From the NCBI GenBank assembly GCA_947568835.1, contig OX387606.1, forward strand, positions 10,788,001-10,852,000: a stretch of DNA of 64,000 bases. The letters are read 5' to 3'. The notes under the pieces were generated by a model, which made no database searches, was not told where the DNA came from, and worked only from the letters and a program-made list of their open reading frames with translations. The translations under genes and the position numbers were made by a program. Origin of the DNA: Protonemura montana (Eukaryota; Arthropoda; Insecta; Plecoptera; Nemouridae). Positions 37,229-45,477 of this stretch are shown one piece after another (the stretch's first letter is position 1; the number at the start of each line of letters is the position of its first letter).

Positions 37229-39016
37229 ATGAATCTCCACACCTTTGGAGTCCTCTGCAGTCTCGGCATACTCTTCGCGCCGTTCGCCCATAGCGCCTCA
37301 ACATGCAACAACTGCAACAATATAGACTGCAGCCAATCGTTCGGCAGCTACAACCAATGCTACCGAAACTGCTGCCCCTCGAACCAATGCGAAAGTAGCT
37401 GCCAATCAAATGATTGTCGAGCCAACTGTCAGTTATCCAGCTGCCAAAACAATTGCCAAACAAACGAGTGCCGGTCAATTTGTCAGGTAAGTCAATGCCA
37501 GAGCAACTGCCAATCGAACCTTTGCAAGTCGAACTGCGAGCAAAATCGATGCCAGTCCGGCTCCTGCAACGACTACCCTCGGGCGAGTCCGTGCTCTGGG
37601 AACGTACCCTGCGACTTTTCACGACCGGCACCGTGCTCAGCGCCAGCGCCCGCTCCCTGCGCGTCGACAACGTATCCCTGTCCGTTGTCGAGGGTGACTG
37701 TCGACGGAAAGTCATGCACTTCGCCAAACATCACTGTCAACGCCAATCCTAGCATATCGCTGCCAAAGATCACCGTCAACATCCACCAAGGTGCCGTCAA
37801 CGTAGGGCCAATTCATGTGCAGAACAACTTCACGCTGAGTTGTGGCAATCGAACGGCGCCATGCTCGCGCCCTCCGCGAGTATTGGAAGTCCGATGGCCA
37901 CATCTATTACCACCTCCACCACTACCACCCCCATCCCATCCGCTGCCCGTCATCTACCCTCGTTGGGTTCCAAGGCCAGTGCCGCCACAGCCTAATGTAA
38001 ACAATCCTTGCTGTCAATACGTTGAGAATCGCTGCTTGAACGGCGTGTGTTACCAGCAGCAGGTTACTGGATGCGGTGAGCAGTGCATGCAGTCTCCGCA
38101 ACCCGTCCAGCAGTGTCCGTGGTATGGATGTCAGCAAGCAGTTACGGATGCGCCGTGCTTGACTGAAGAATGTCAGACGGTGCTGTTGCCGACAGAACAA
38201 CCCCAACACCCGGTGGATGGGAGTGGATATTATGATGCAAATTATTTCCAACAACAGCCTCAAGTAAATCCGCAACCGGTTCCTGCGTATCCGTATCCAC
38301 TACCAGAGATTTTGCCACAGCCATATCCTGAATCGTATCCGCAAATTTTTCCCCATCCGTATCCACTACCACAACCTCTTCCCCATCCATACCCACAACC
38401 ACAACCTCTTCCCCATTCATATCCACTACCACAACCTCTTCCCCATCCATATCCACAACCACATCATCTTCCACATCCATATCCACTACCACAACCTCTT
38501 CCCCATCCATATCCACAACCACAGCCTCTTCCACATCCATTTTTATCACCACAACCTCTTCCTCAGGGATATGCACAACCTCCGCAGCCATTGCCGCAAC
38601 CATATCCATATCCACAGCCTCAACTGAAACCCGTCTCCCAGGACACAGTTCCCTCAAACTGTGTTCGAATTCAACAATGGCCATATCTCGTCTGCCAACC
38701 AGAGCCATACGTCGATCCCGAACCATACCAAAACGGCTACGCAGACGCGTACCCTGGTAGCTACGCCGATCCGTACCTTGATAGCTACGCTCCCAGCTCC
38801 CCAGGATACAATAACGGCTACGAGGCGACGCCTAACCACACTGTCGGCCCCAACGTCGCGACATCAGGAGTTACGCCCGTGTGGTCTAGTCTGCCGGGGC
38901 TGCTTTCCTTGTCAACTGTACCACCGCTAAAAGAGACGGAGTCGCCCTCTGAGGAATCGTTTGAATACGAGGATGATCAACCGGAGAGTGCGAGGTCCAA
39001 CGTGACAAGCACCTAA
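37229..39016 (+). CDS. Secreted Cys-/Pro-rich structural protein, cluster gene 1
   Basis: 595 residues; I do not recognise a named family. The ATG directly follows an acceptor (tttgcag, AG at 37227-37228). A signal peptide of about 24 residues precedes about 85 Cys-rich residues. These contain six full nine-residue C-x3-C-x4 repeats (such as CQSNCQSNL) with Asn/Ser/Gln spacers. Then come several NxS/T sites, a segment LPKITVNIHQG nearly identical in gene 2, and a Cys segment ending PWYGC (297-301). After it a Tyr/Pro/Gln region (about 370-450) is built from ~20-residue units such as PHPYPLPQPL, visible as 60-bp DNA repeats. The C-terminus is acidic. The product is probably an extracellular, disulfide-crosslinked matrix, silk, glue or eggshell protein; this is inferred from composition. 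First of three tandem paralogues. Confidence 0.85.
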   Translation: MNLHTFGVLCSLGILFAPFAHSASTCNNCNNIDCSQSFGSYNQCYRNCCPSNQCESSCQSNDCRANCQLSSCQNNCQTNECRSICQVSQCQSNCQSNLCKSNCEQNRCQSGSCNDYPRASPCSGNVPCDFSRPAPCSAPAPAPCASTTYPCPLSRVTVDGKSCTSPNITVNANPSISLPKITVNIHQGAVNVGPIHVQNNFTLSCGNRTAPCSRPPRVLEVRWPHLLPPPPLPPPSHPLPVIYPRWVPRPVPPQPNVNNPCCQYVENRCLNGVCYQQQVTGCGEQCMQSPQPVQQCPWYGCQQAVTDAPCLTEECQTVLLPTEQPQHPVDGSGYYDANYFQQQPQVNPQPVPAYPYPLPEILPQPYPESYPQIFPHPYPLPQPLPHPYPQPQPLPHSYPLPQPLPHPYPQPHHLPHPYPLPQPLPHPYPQPQPLPHPFLSPQPLPQGYAQPPQPLPQPYPYPQPQLKPVSQDTVPSNCVRIQQWPYLVCQPEPYVDPEPYQNGYADAYPGSYADPYLDSYAPSSPGYNNGYEATPNHTVGPNVATSGVTPVWSSLPGLLSLSTVPPLKETESPSEESFEYEDDQPESARSNVTST

Positions 39017-39195
39017 ATGTCGAGGTGAAATGTCTCTACGATTTAATCGAAGCATTGACAGTGTGCATTTGTTACGTGAAAAACTAGTTTTAGTTACTCT
39101 CTGCATTAAGGCATGTAGTAAATATAGTATTTTCTAGTTTTGAGTTTAAAACATAAAATTAGTGTTTACCTGTTTTGTTTTGTAGCGCAATTTCC

Positions 39196-39201
39196 AATAA
39201 A
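39196..39201 (+). terminator. Polyadenylation signal, cluster gene 1
   Basis: AATAAA about 180 bp after the stop codon, followed by an A-rich and then G/T-rich stretch. It fits a compact 3' UTR before the next promoter at 39505. Confidence 0.65.
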
Positions 39202-39504
39202 AAGACTATTTTCTCTACAAAAAAAATGTTTCCTGTGCTGCGAGTCTGATAAATTTGCCTTATCATGAGTTCACGGAACTTTCCTGTTAGTCACATTAAG
39301 ATAATGTGCAAGTACATTTTTCAATCACTCTCACAACCTAATTGCACAGCTTTATACTGTCATGCTGGCTTACCAAAAATATTTGTTTACTTTTCGTTAG
39401 AAACAAATTCAAACTCTTGCTAGCTTACAATCAAAATCCTGAACTGGAATAATCTGATAAAAGTAGATTTGGCAGGTCATAGTTCCATCATTTTTTTTCT
39501 CTTG

Positions 39505-39594
39505 TATATAAGCCAAGACGAACGGCGAATTCGCTGGTCATTAGCGGACGTGATCAGTGAAGTTTTGGAGGCGACTAGCAACATTGGCACCAGT
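39505..39594 (+). promoter_or_regulatory. TATA promoter and non-coding exon 1 of cluster gene 2
   Basis: TATATAAG at 39505-39512 is followed, at the expected spacing, by an initiator-like TCATTA with +1 at about 39540. A 55-nt exon without ATG ends at 39594, right before a perfect donor GTAAGT (39595-39600). The intron runs to the acceptor at 40774. This is the clearest promoter of the three. Confidence 0.65.
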
Positions 39595-39640
39595 GTAAGT
39601 AACCCGTCGAACTTTTAACAGTCGCATGTAAGATAATTAG

Positions 39641-39745
39641 TCAATGGAAGGTTAATGCAAGGCTAATGCAAGGTTAATGCAAGGCTTATGCAAGGTAAAT
39701 GCAAGGCTTATGCAAGGCTAATGCAAGGTTGAAGCAAGGCTAATT
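39641..39745. repeat. 11-bp minisatellite in the gene 2 intron
   Basis: About nine slightly varying units of aaggctaatgc (gttaatgcaag, gcttatgcaag and similar). It lies about 50 bp inside the proposed first intron. Confidence 0.9.
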
Positions 39746-40345
39746 GTAGAAAGTGCATCATTAAGCGTGTCATGTAATCTATGTATAGGATATTAGGCAT
39801 CACGCAATTTCTACCAATTTGATGAACTTGTAGGGTATTTTTTGGTCTTAAAGAGTACTTTGTAAAAGTATTTGCTGCATCTAGCACGGCACGTGTTAAC
39901 CACTTCCACAACAACAACTGGACCTTTTCAGATATCGAAAATAACGCGGATTTTGTGTTGAGAATCAGCAAATTTACTTTTTCACATAAACACTTAATGC
40001 TTGTGTCGTATCAGGCCCAGAAAATATCGAGATCTTCGCAAAACCATTGTGTACGGGAATTATATCATTAAAGACTCAGATTTTTTTGTGGAAGTGACGA
40101 TTGGCGTGGAATTTGTAGAAAATTAGAAAGAAAACTCTTGAATGGTTTTTGTAGTTTCTTAAACCGAAAATAATCTAACATATTTTTAATTTATCACATT
40201 ACTACTATAGAGTACTGTAATTATTTATTATTATTTTTTATTTCGACGATAGCCTTCGGTGGACACTCAAACTAAATGAAACCCTTAACCCCACAAGAAT
40301 CGATCAACCCACTGGCGTCATGGCTGACCTTTCTATATCAAACGG
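39746..40345 (+). other. Remainder of the gene 2 intron
   Basis: AT-rich intronic sequence between the minisatellite and the retroposon insertion. A minus-strand frame (39708-39971) shows no domain. I see nothing else. Confidence 0.5.
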
Positions 40346-40747
40346 TCAGGTACACTTCTTGATTGATTGATTAATTGGTTATTGGGGCTTAACGACGCAC
40401 TGTTCTGACAACTGGCCCTACGACACTGGTCTAATGGCGTCGGTAAATGAGTGGATGATGCTGATGATGAACCTAACCTAGGCTAGGAGAGAGAAGGGGA
40501 AACCCGATGCCGCAGCAAAGTCTGCGTTGATGTTGAAGAGAACCAAAGGGACCACTGGCTTAACATCTCTTCCAAAGAACGGTACAACACGAAGTAAAGG
40601 ATTCCTCCACAAATCCATGCTGTCGCGAGGTTGATAAGCAAGGTGAATGAAGTTGCTGTACAAACTTGCATCCCTCCAACTTCTCTCCCGATCAGAACCA
40701 GTCATGTGCATGATGGTAACTCATCCAATATCAGGTACACTTCTTGA
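40346..40747 (-). mobile_element. Dispersed retroposon-like repeat, copy C, with 17-bp target duplication
   Basis: The element body is 40363-40730 (368 bp). It is flanked by perfect direct copies of tcaggtacacttcttga at 40346-40362 and 40731-40747. A long target-site duplication plus a (TCAA)n-type tail (minus strand) points to target-primed reverse transcription, i.e. a SINE or a 5'-truncated LINE end. It is homologous to copies at 489-820 and 6037-6377. It sits in the intron of cluster gene 2 with its right flank only 27 bp from the first coding base. No RT motif is visible; the short minus-strand frames differ between copies. Confidence 0.9.
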
Positions 40748-40774
40748 CATCTCCAAGGGCCTCTTGCGTTTCAG

Positions 40775-42661
40775 ATGAAACTGGTGCTGCTGCTGTCGCT
40801 GTGCGGCATCGCCCTCATCACAGTGCCTTTCATCAACGCGCAATGCAACAACTGCCAGGGCATCGTGTGCGGGGTCAGCAGCCGAGTGGACTCTTGCTAC
40901 ACTTCGTGCTGTCCAAGCTCTAACCAGTGCGAGAGTAGTTGCTCCACCAATGAATGTAGGCAGAACTGTCAAGTCAACCGTTGCTCTAGCAACTGCGTAA
41001 CCAACGAGTGTCGATCGAATTGTCAAGTCAGTTCCTGTCAATCAAGTTGTCAAACGAATGAGTGTCGATCTAACTGCCAAGTCAGTACATGCCAGAACAA
41101 TTGTCAGTCCAACACGTGCAGGTCTAACTGTCAGGTAAACCAATGCCAATCAAACTGTCAGACAAATGAGTGTCGATCGAGCTGTCAGCAGAGTTGTACA
41201 TCGCCGACATGCTCCTACCCCTCTGTGTCACCCCCGCAGCCTATAAACATGACGCCGATAATCACCTTGCCAAACATCACTATGCCTAATATCACGTTGC
41301 CGAAGATCACCATTAACATCCATCAAGGGCCAGTCAAGGTCGGGCCCATCAACATCGAGAACAAAATCGATGTCACCTGCAACAGCACAAGGATGCCTTG
41401 CCCACCTGTTCCTCCATCCTGTCCACCACCCACGTTCTTTAATCCGATCATCCGACGATGCGACTTCCCTACTTGTCCACCGCCCACATACTTTGACAGG
41501 ATCACCTACCGCTGCGTGTGGCCACCAAGACCCCCGTCACCGCCTCCACCTCCACCCCCGCCCCCGCCTCCACCCCCACCCCCACCTCCACCCCCACCCC
41601 CTCCTCCACCCCCACCCCCACCACCTCTTCCACCCCCACCAATCTGTTACCCACCAGCATACTATAGTGCTTACTACCAACGTTGTTTATATCCACCTCC
41701 ACCTCCACCTCCACCTCCTCCACCACCTCCTCCTCCTCCTCCTCCTCCACCTCCGCCTCCGCCTCCTCCTCCTCCCCCACCACCACCACCACCTCCAACA
41801 TGTCCGCCAGGAACCTACTATGATGTGTACTCACAACGTTGCGTCTATCCAGTACAACAACCACAACCACAACAACTACCACCACCACCACCACCACCAC
41901 CAGTCCCATGCCCTGTGCCCAGCTGCGTCGTCAATCAAAATCGCTGCGTTAACGACAACTGCTACCAAACAAGCGTCGCCGGCTGCGGAGCACAGTGCCC
42001 CGTGGCGCCTTCTGTCCCTACGCCATGCCCTTGGTACGGCTGCTCGAACCCACCTTATGGCACTAGCGCAGTCGGAAGTCCCCCAGTTTATGGAGTTGGC
42101 GCAGTCGGAATTCCCCCAGTTTATGGCGCTGGCACAGTCGGAGTTCCCCCAGTTTATGGTTTTGGCGCAGTCGGAGTTCCCCAATTTTATGACGCTGGCA
42201 CAGTCGGAGTTCCCCCAGTTTATGGAGCTGACGCTGTCAGAGATTCCCGATATCCTTACTACGCCGCAGCGGTAGCAGATCCAGCCCAAGTGGCGTACCA
42301 GGCCCAGATGAGGGCGTACTACCAGTCGTACGGACAGTATGCCAGTCAAGCTGGCGCCTACGCGGGCACTGGGTACGGTCAAACCACTTACACGCAAACC
42401 GGAACTTCGCCGTATTTTGGAACGTGGCCCTATTACACACAAGTGCAGACGATTCCTGGCCCTGTCCTGACGCCAGAGGTCAAGGCTCTTACTCCCGGGA
42501 AGGTTCCTGAAGTTCCAGTTAAGACGAACTCGACAGACAACGCAGCGGTTACAAAGCCGTCGGGAGAGGAGGTCGTACCGGTACCGGTTACGACTGCAAA
42601 ACCTGACGACTATTCGGAATCTGAAGAGGTCGAAGAGGAAGAAGTAGACTATAAGAAATAA
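40775..42661 (+). CDS. Secreted Cys-/Pro-rich structural protein, cluster gene 2
   Basis: 628 residues, paralogous to gene 1. ATG directly follows the acceptor gtttcag. Signal peptide MKLVLLLSLCGIALITVPFI... of about 22 residues. Residues ~24-140 hold ten C-x3-C-x4 units (CRSNCQVSS, CQSSCQTNE), alternating as an 18-residue dimer. A short β-prone segment with NxT sites and LPKITINIHQG (about 168-200) follows. Three Cys pairs of the type CPPxTYYDxxxxRC are separated by long polyproline tracts (about 252-289 and 306-339). A Cys segment ends PWYGC near 420. Then six ten-residue repeats such as AVGIPPVYGAG (about 431-491) resemble elastomeric or silk-like sequence, and a Tyr/Gln region and an acidic tail close the protein. 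The role is inferred as an extracellular structural or adhesive protein. Confidence 0.87.
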   Translation: MKLVLLLSLCGIALITVPFINAQCNNCQGIVCGVSSRVDSCYTSCCPSSNQCESSCSTNECRQNCQVNRCSSNCVTNECRSNCQVSSCQSSCQTNECRSNCQVSTCQNNCQSNTCRSNCQVNQCQSNCQTNECRSSCQQSCTSPTCSYPSVSPPQPINMTPIITLPNITMPNITLPKITINIHQGPVKVGPINIENKIDVTCNSTRMPCPPVPPSCPPPTFFNPIIRRCDFPTCPPPTYFDRITYRCVWPPRPPSPPPPPPPPPPPPPPPPPPPPPPPPPPPPPLPPPPICYPPAYYSAYYQRCLYPPPPPPPPPPPPPPPPPPPPPPPPPPPPPPPPPPPTCPPGTYYDVYSQRCVYPVQQPQPQQLPPPPPPPPVPCPVPSCVVNQNRCVNDNCYQTSVAGCGAQCPVAPSVPTPCPWYGCSNPPYGTSAVGSPPVYGVGAVGIPPVYGAGTVGVPPVYGFGAVGVPQFYDAGTVGVPPVYGADAVRDSRYPYYAAAVADPAQVAYQAQMRAYYQSYGQYASQAGAYAGTGYGQTTYTQTGTSPYFGTWPYYTQVQTIPGPVLTPEVKALTPGKVPEVPVKTNSTDNAAVTKPSGEEVVPVPVTTAKPDDYSESEEVEEEEVDYKK

Positions 42662-42676
42662 CTAAGAGTATGACAT

Positions 42677-42682
42677 AATAAA
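42677..42682 (+). terminator. Polyadenylation signal, cluster gene 2
   Basis: AATAAA 15 bp after the stop codon, followed by a T-rich stretch. This would give an extremely short 3' UTR. Confidence 0.6.
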
Positions 42683-42699
42683 CCAACTGCTATTTTTTT

Positions 42700-43632
42700 C
42701 GGCTCCTAGCAGTGAAGCTTGAAGCGTTATGTAATAATTAAAACAATCCAAAGTGTATAATTTTTTACTTCATCCCTCTTCCTTTTACCTATTGACTTAT
42801 TTTCCTTACTGTGTTTCAATTTATCAAGAACACCCAGGAAATATGAATGCCAAATTAATAACTTTCATTTCAAATTATGATTTCAAATGATGTAGTCACA
42901 AACTCAACCCAGTGAAATAAGACGAATGATATCACTTTTGGCAAATTTCTTAATTTCTTACGTACCCGGGAAACTTACAGTGAACATATCGGGACAGAAT
43001 TTGCACAAGATTTCTGTTCCTTATCACTTTTTACATGGCCATAGAGATAAAAAGCACCTTACCTTACTGTCATTCTATCTATCCATCTCTTTTATGGCAA
43101 TGCCTCTCTTTTAAGGCTCTTTTATGAGCCTTGCTAGAGTTTATGAATTTGGGGTCATTGAACACCAATCAAAATCCATTACTGGTTAGGGGCTCAGTAC
43201 AAGGTAAAAGTGCTCAAAATTGCGTACCTAAAACGTGCAGATGAAAGTTAATCATATAACCTTAAAATATAAGGTAATCGGTGGGTAAAGGTATCAATAA
43301 TTTTTTATTTCCATTTATTGCTAATTTACCTGCGTATGTATGCATTTCCGTGTACGCGTTGAAGTCAATTACATTGAACAACATTGAACAACATTTAGAC
43401 AACATTAAACAAATACTTTTCCATCAATTGTTTTGATCGATAACTGCAGACAGATATTTTTTAAGTTTTGATTCCACGGTGCCACGAGCATTTATTTCGT
43501 TATCTACTCATCTGCAGCAATGGCCTTTGAGTTGATATTGGCAAAAAAAAAAAATACATGGCTCCAAAATATAGGAAAAAAAATTTGATAGAATCACTGC
43601 CTTGAACTTTTCCACCAAAAATTAGGCCAGCG
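42700..43632. other. Intergenic spacer between cluster genes 2 and 3
   Basis: About 0.9 kb of AT-rich DNA with no coding segment. It presumably holds regulatory sequence for gene 3, but I can identify no specific sites. Confidence 0.5.
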
Positions 43633-43738
43633 TATAAAAGCTGATGAAACAGCCTGCGGCATGGTGTTAAGTTACTACTGTCTAAAGAACGGACGAAGAC
43701 TGAACAACTCTATACCGGAGGTGCTGCCAACACCAACG
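43633..43738 (+). promoter_or_regulatory. TATA promoter and non-coding exon 1 of cluster gene 3
   Basis: TATAAAAG at 43633-43640. A start near 43661 gives an exon of about 78 nt ending caccaacg before the donor GTAAGT (43739-43744). The exon end resembles that of gene 2 (ggcaccagt before GTAAGT). The exon contains one ATG near 43661, possibly outside the transcript. Confidence 0.6.
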
Positions 43739-45477
43739 GTAAGTCCGAATAAGTTTCACAAACACAATATTGTGACAAGCAGTGTTAATGTGATCTAATT
43801 AATTGGTATGTTATGTTCTCGTAGATTTTTTTTTCTATAAGTTCATGTCTCAATGGGTTTTGTGTCTGATATTTGCAGTTTTCGGTTTTGTAAACTTAGC
43901 TTTGTTGGTTTGATATTTGCTGGATCTTTTCATTGGTTAGATTGATCATTGTAAAGATCTTGAGCTGAGCTCAAACGTGATATGAGCTAAACTAAAGCTA
44001 ATCCGAAAAATTATTAAATAGCTTTCCATGAAATTAGGTCTTTTTGTTGAATTTAAAGCATTCGGTCATAGTCACTTGTTACTACAGCCAAAACGTAAAA
44101 AATTGCTCACTTCGGGTAAACAGAGTGAAAGATTTGATTTACTATGGGTTTTTACCAAAACCTTCATCTTGTAACTCACGGAAAAACCATGCACCACATA
44201 CATGCATGTATTTGGAAGTATTTGGAATTTTTTTTCATAAAGCCATATTGTCATTTGAAGATTCAACTAGAGTTGAAATGTACAAAACATTTTTTCACCC
44301 GACATCTTAAGCGATTGCTCAAAGAAGGAAGAACAACTGATTTCCATAGCCAAGATAATATATATATTTTTTAATTGATGTCCGCTCAGATTCATATTTA
44401 AAACGCTGATTTATTCATGCACAGATTTCCATTACGCAGCTAAGCCACGCATTAAGCCACGCATATCACTCATCAAAAGATTAAAAAATATCCAAATGCG
44501 GTGACGAACTTTAATATCGGGGACGCATTGACCCATCAAACCCGCTGGGTTACTAGGTCACCGATGACTCAAGCATCAAAACAATGTCTGCTTAACTTTT
44601 TGTTCATGTTGCAAACAAGTAATAATAACGCATGTTTTCAGCTTACCAACTACAGTCAGGGATGTTGATAATTTAAGGCATCGCACTTGAGCGATTAAGG
44701 GTTAAGCAATAGTTTCGAAACGAATGAACTATGACCATATTCAAATGAGGATGCAGAGAAAGTCACCCTATCAGTGTAATCAAGCAAGAATTACATTTCA
44801 ATGCCAAACATCAAAGTCGAAATATAAATTTCCTTCTTCCAATTGGAATATCACAATTTCTAGATACTTTCAACTAACAGGTAACAAAGACTAAAACTAA
44901 TGGTTGCCTTGTGTGAATCGGCTATTTAAAGCGGTCTCGCGTGCTTGGTCTTGACAAATAACATCACAAGATCTGCCCGAAATGAAAAATGGCCATAAAA
45001 AGTCATAAAAGTCAGCAAAAGTCAGCAAATGTTGAATAAATTAAAACTATTGTTACTATAGTATAAGCACTAATTATCAGTGCTAAGTATAGTAGCTATT
45101 ACTACTATAACTAAGTTATAAATAACATAGGTCAACAGAAGTCGCATAGCAGGTATACCCAGACAAGGCTCCGATGATGAGGTCTTGGTGACTGGATCAC
45201 GGTGACGCTCCTGATAGATGGAACTAATAACCTCTCAAAAGTTGGTTCAAATGAGGATGGAATTGATAATGATAATGGAAAAATATGTATACTTGCCAAG
45301 TAATCGAAGTGTCATGAACAAATTTGCTCTGAAAAATGGCAACAAGAAATAATAAAATATAAATAATATATATAATATAAACCAAATATATACCAATATA
45401 TATATTTATATATAATAAATATTTAAAAATTTAATCACTATACCACTGGAAATATGAATCTCCATCGTCATTTCCAG
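43739..45477 (+). other. Intron 1 of cluster gene 3
   Basis: 1.74 kb, AT-rich, ending in atttccag before the ATG. It includes an imperfect hairpin at 45054-45094 and a strongly AT-rich tract at about 45350-45435. ORFs at 44044-44374 look like chance. Confidence 0.55.
45054..45094. repeat. Imperfect hairpin in the gene 3 intron
   Basis: Arms TACTATAGTATAAGCACT and AGTGCTAAGTATAGTA pair with small bulges around a 7-nt AT loop. No function is assigned. Confidence 0.55.

Noticed and set aside
38142..38726. 194-codon minus-strand Val/Asp/Glu-rich frame over gene 1
   Set aside because: Antisense reading of the 60-bp proline/tyrosine repeat. No independent promoter or motif.
41370..42275. 301-codon His/Leu-rich + frame overlapping cluster gene 2
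   Set aside because: Same cause as above: a shadow of polyproline codons.
41876..42442. 188-codon minus-strand frame over gene 2
   Set aside because: Antisense reading of the 30-bp VYGxG repeats.
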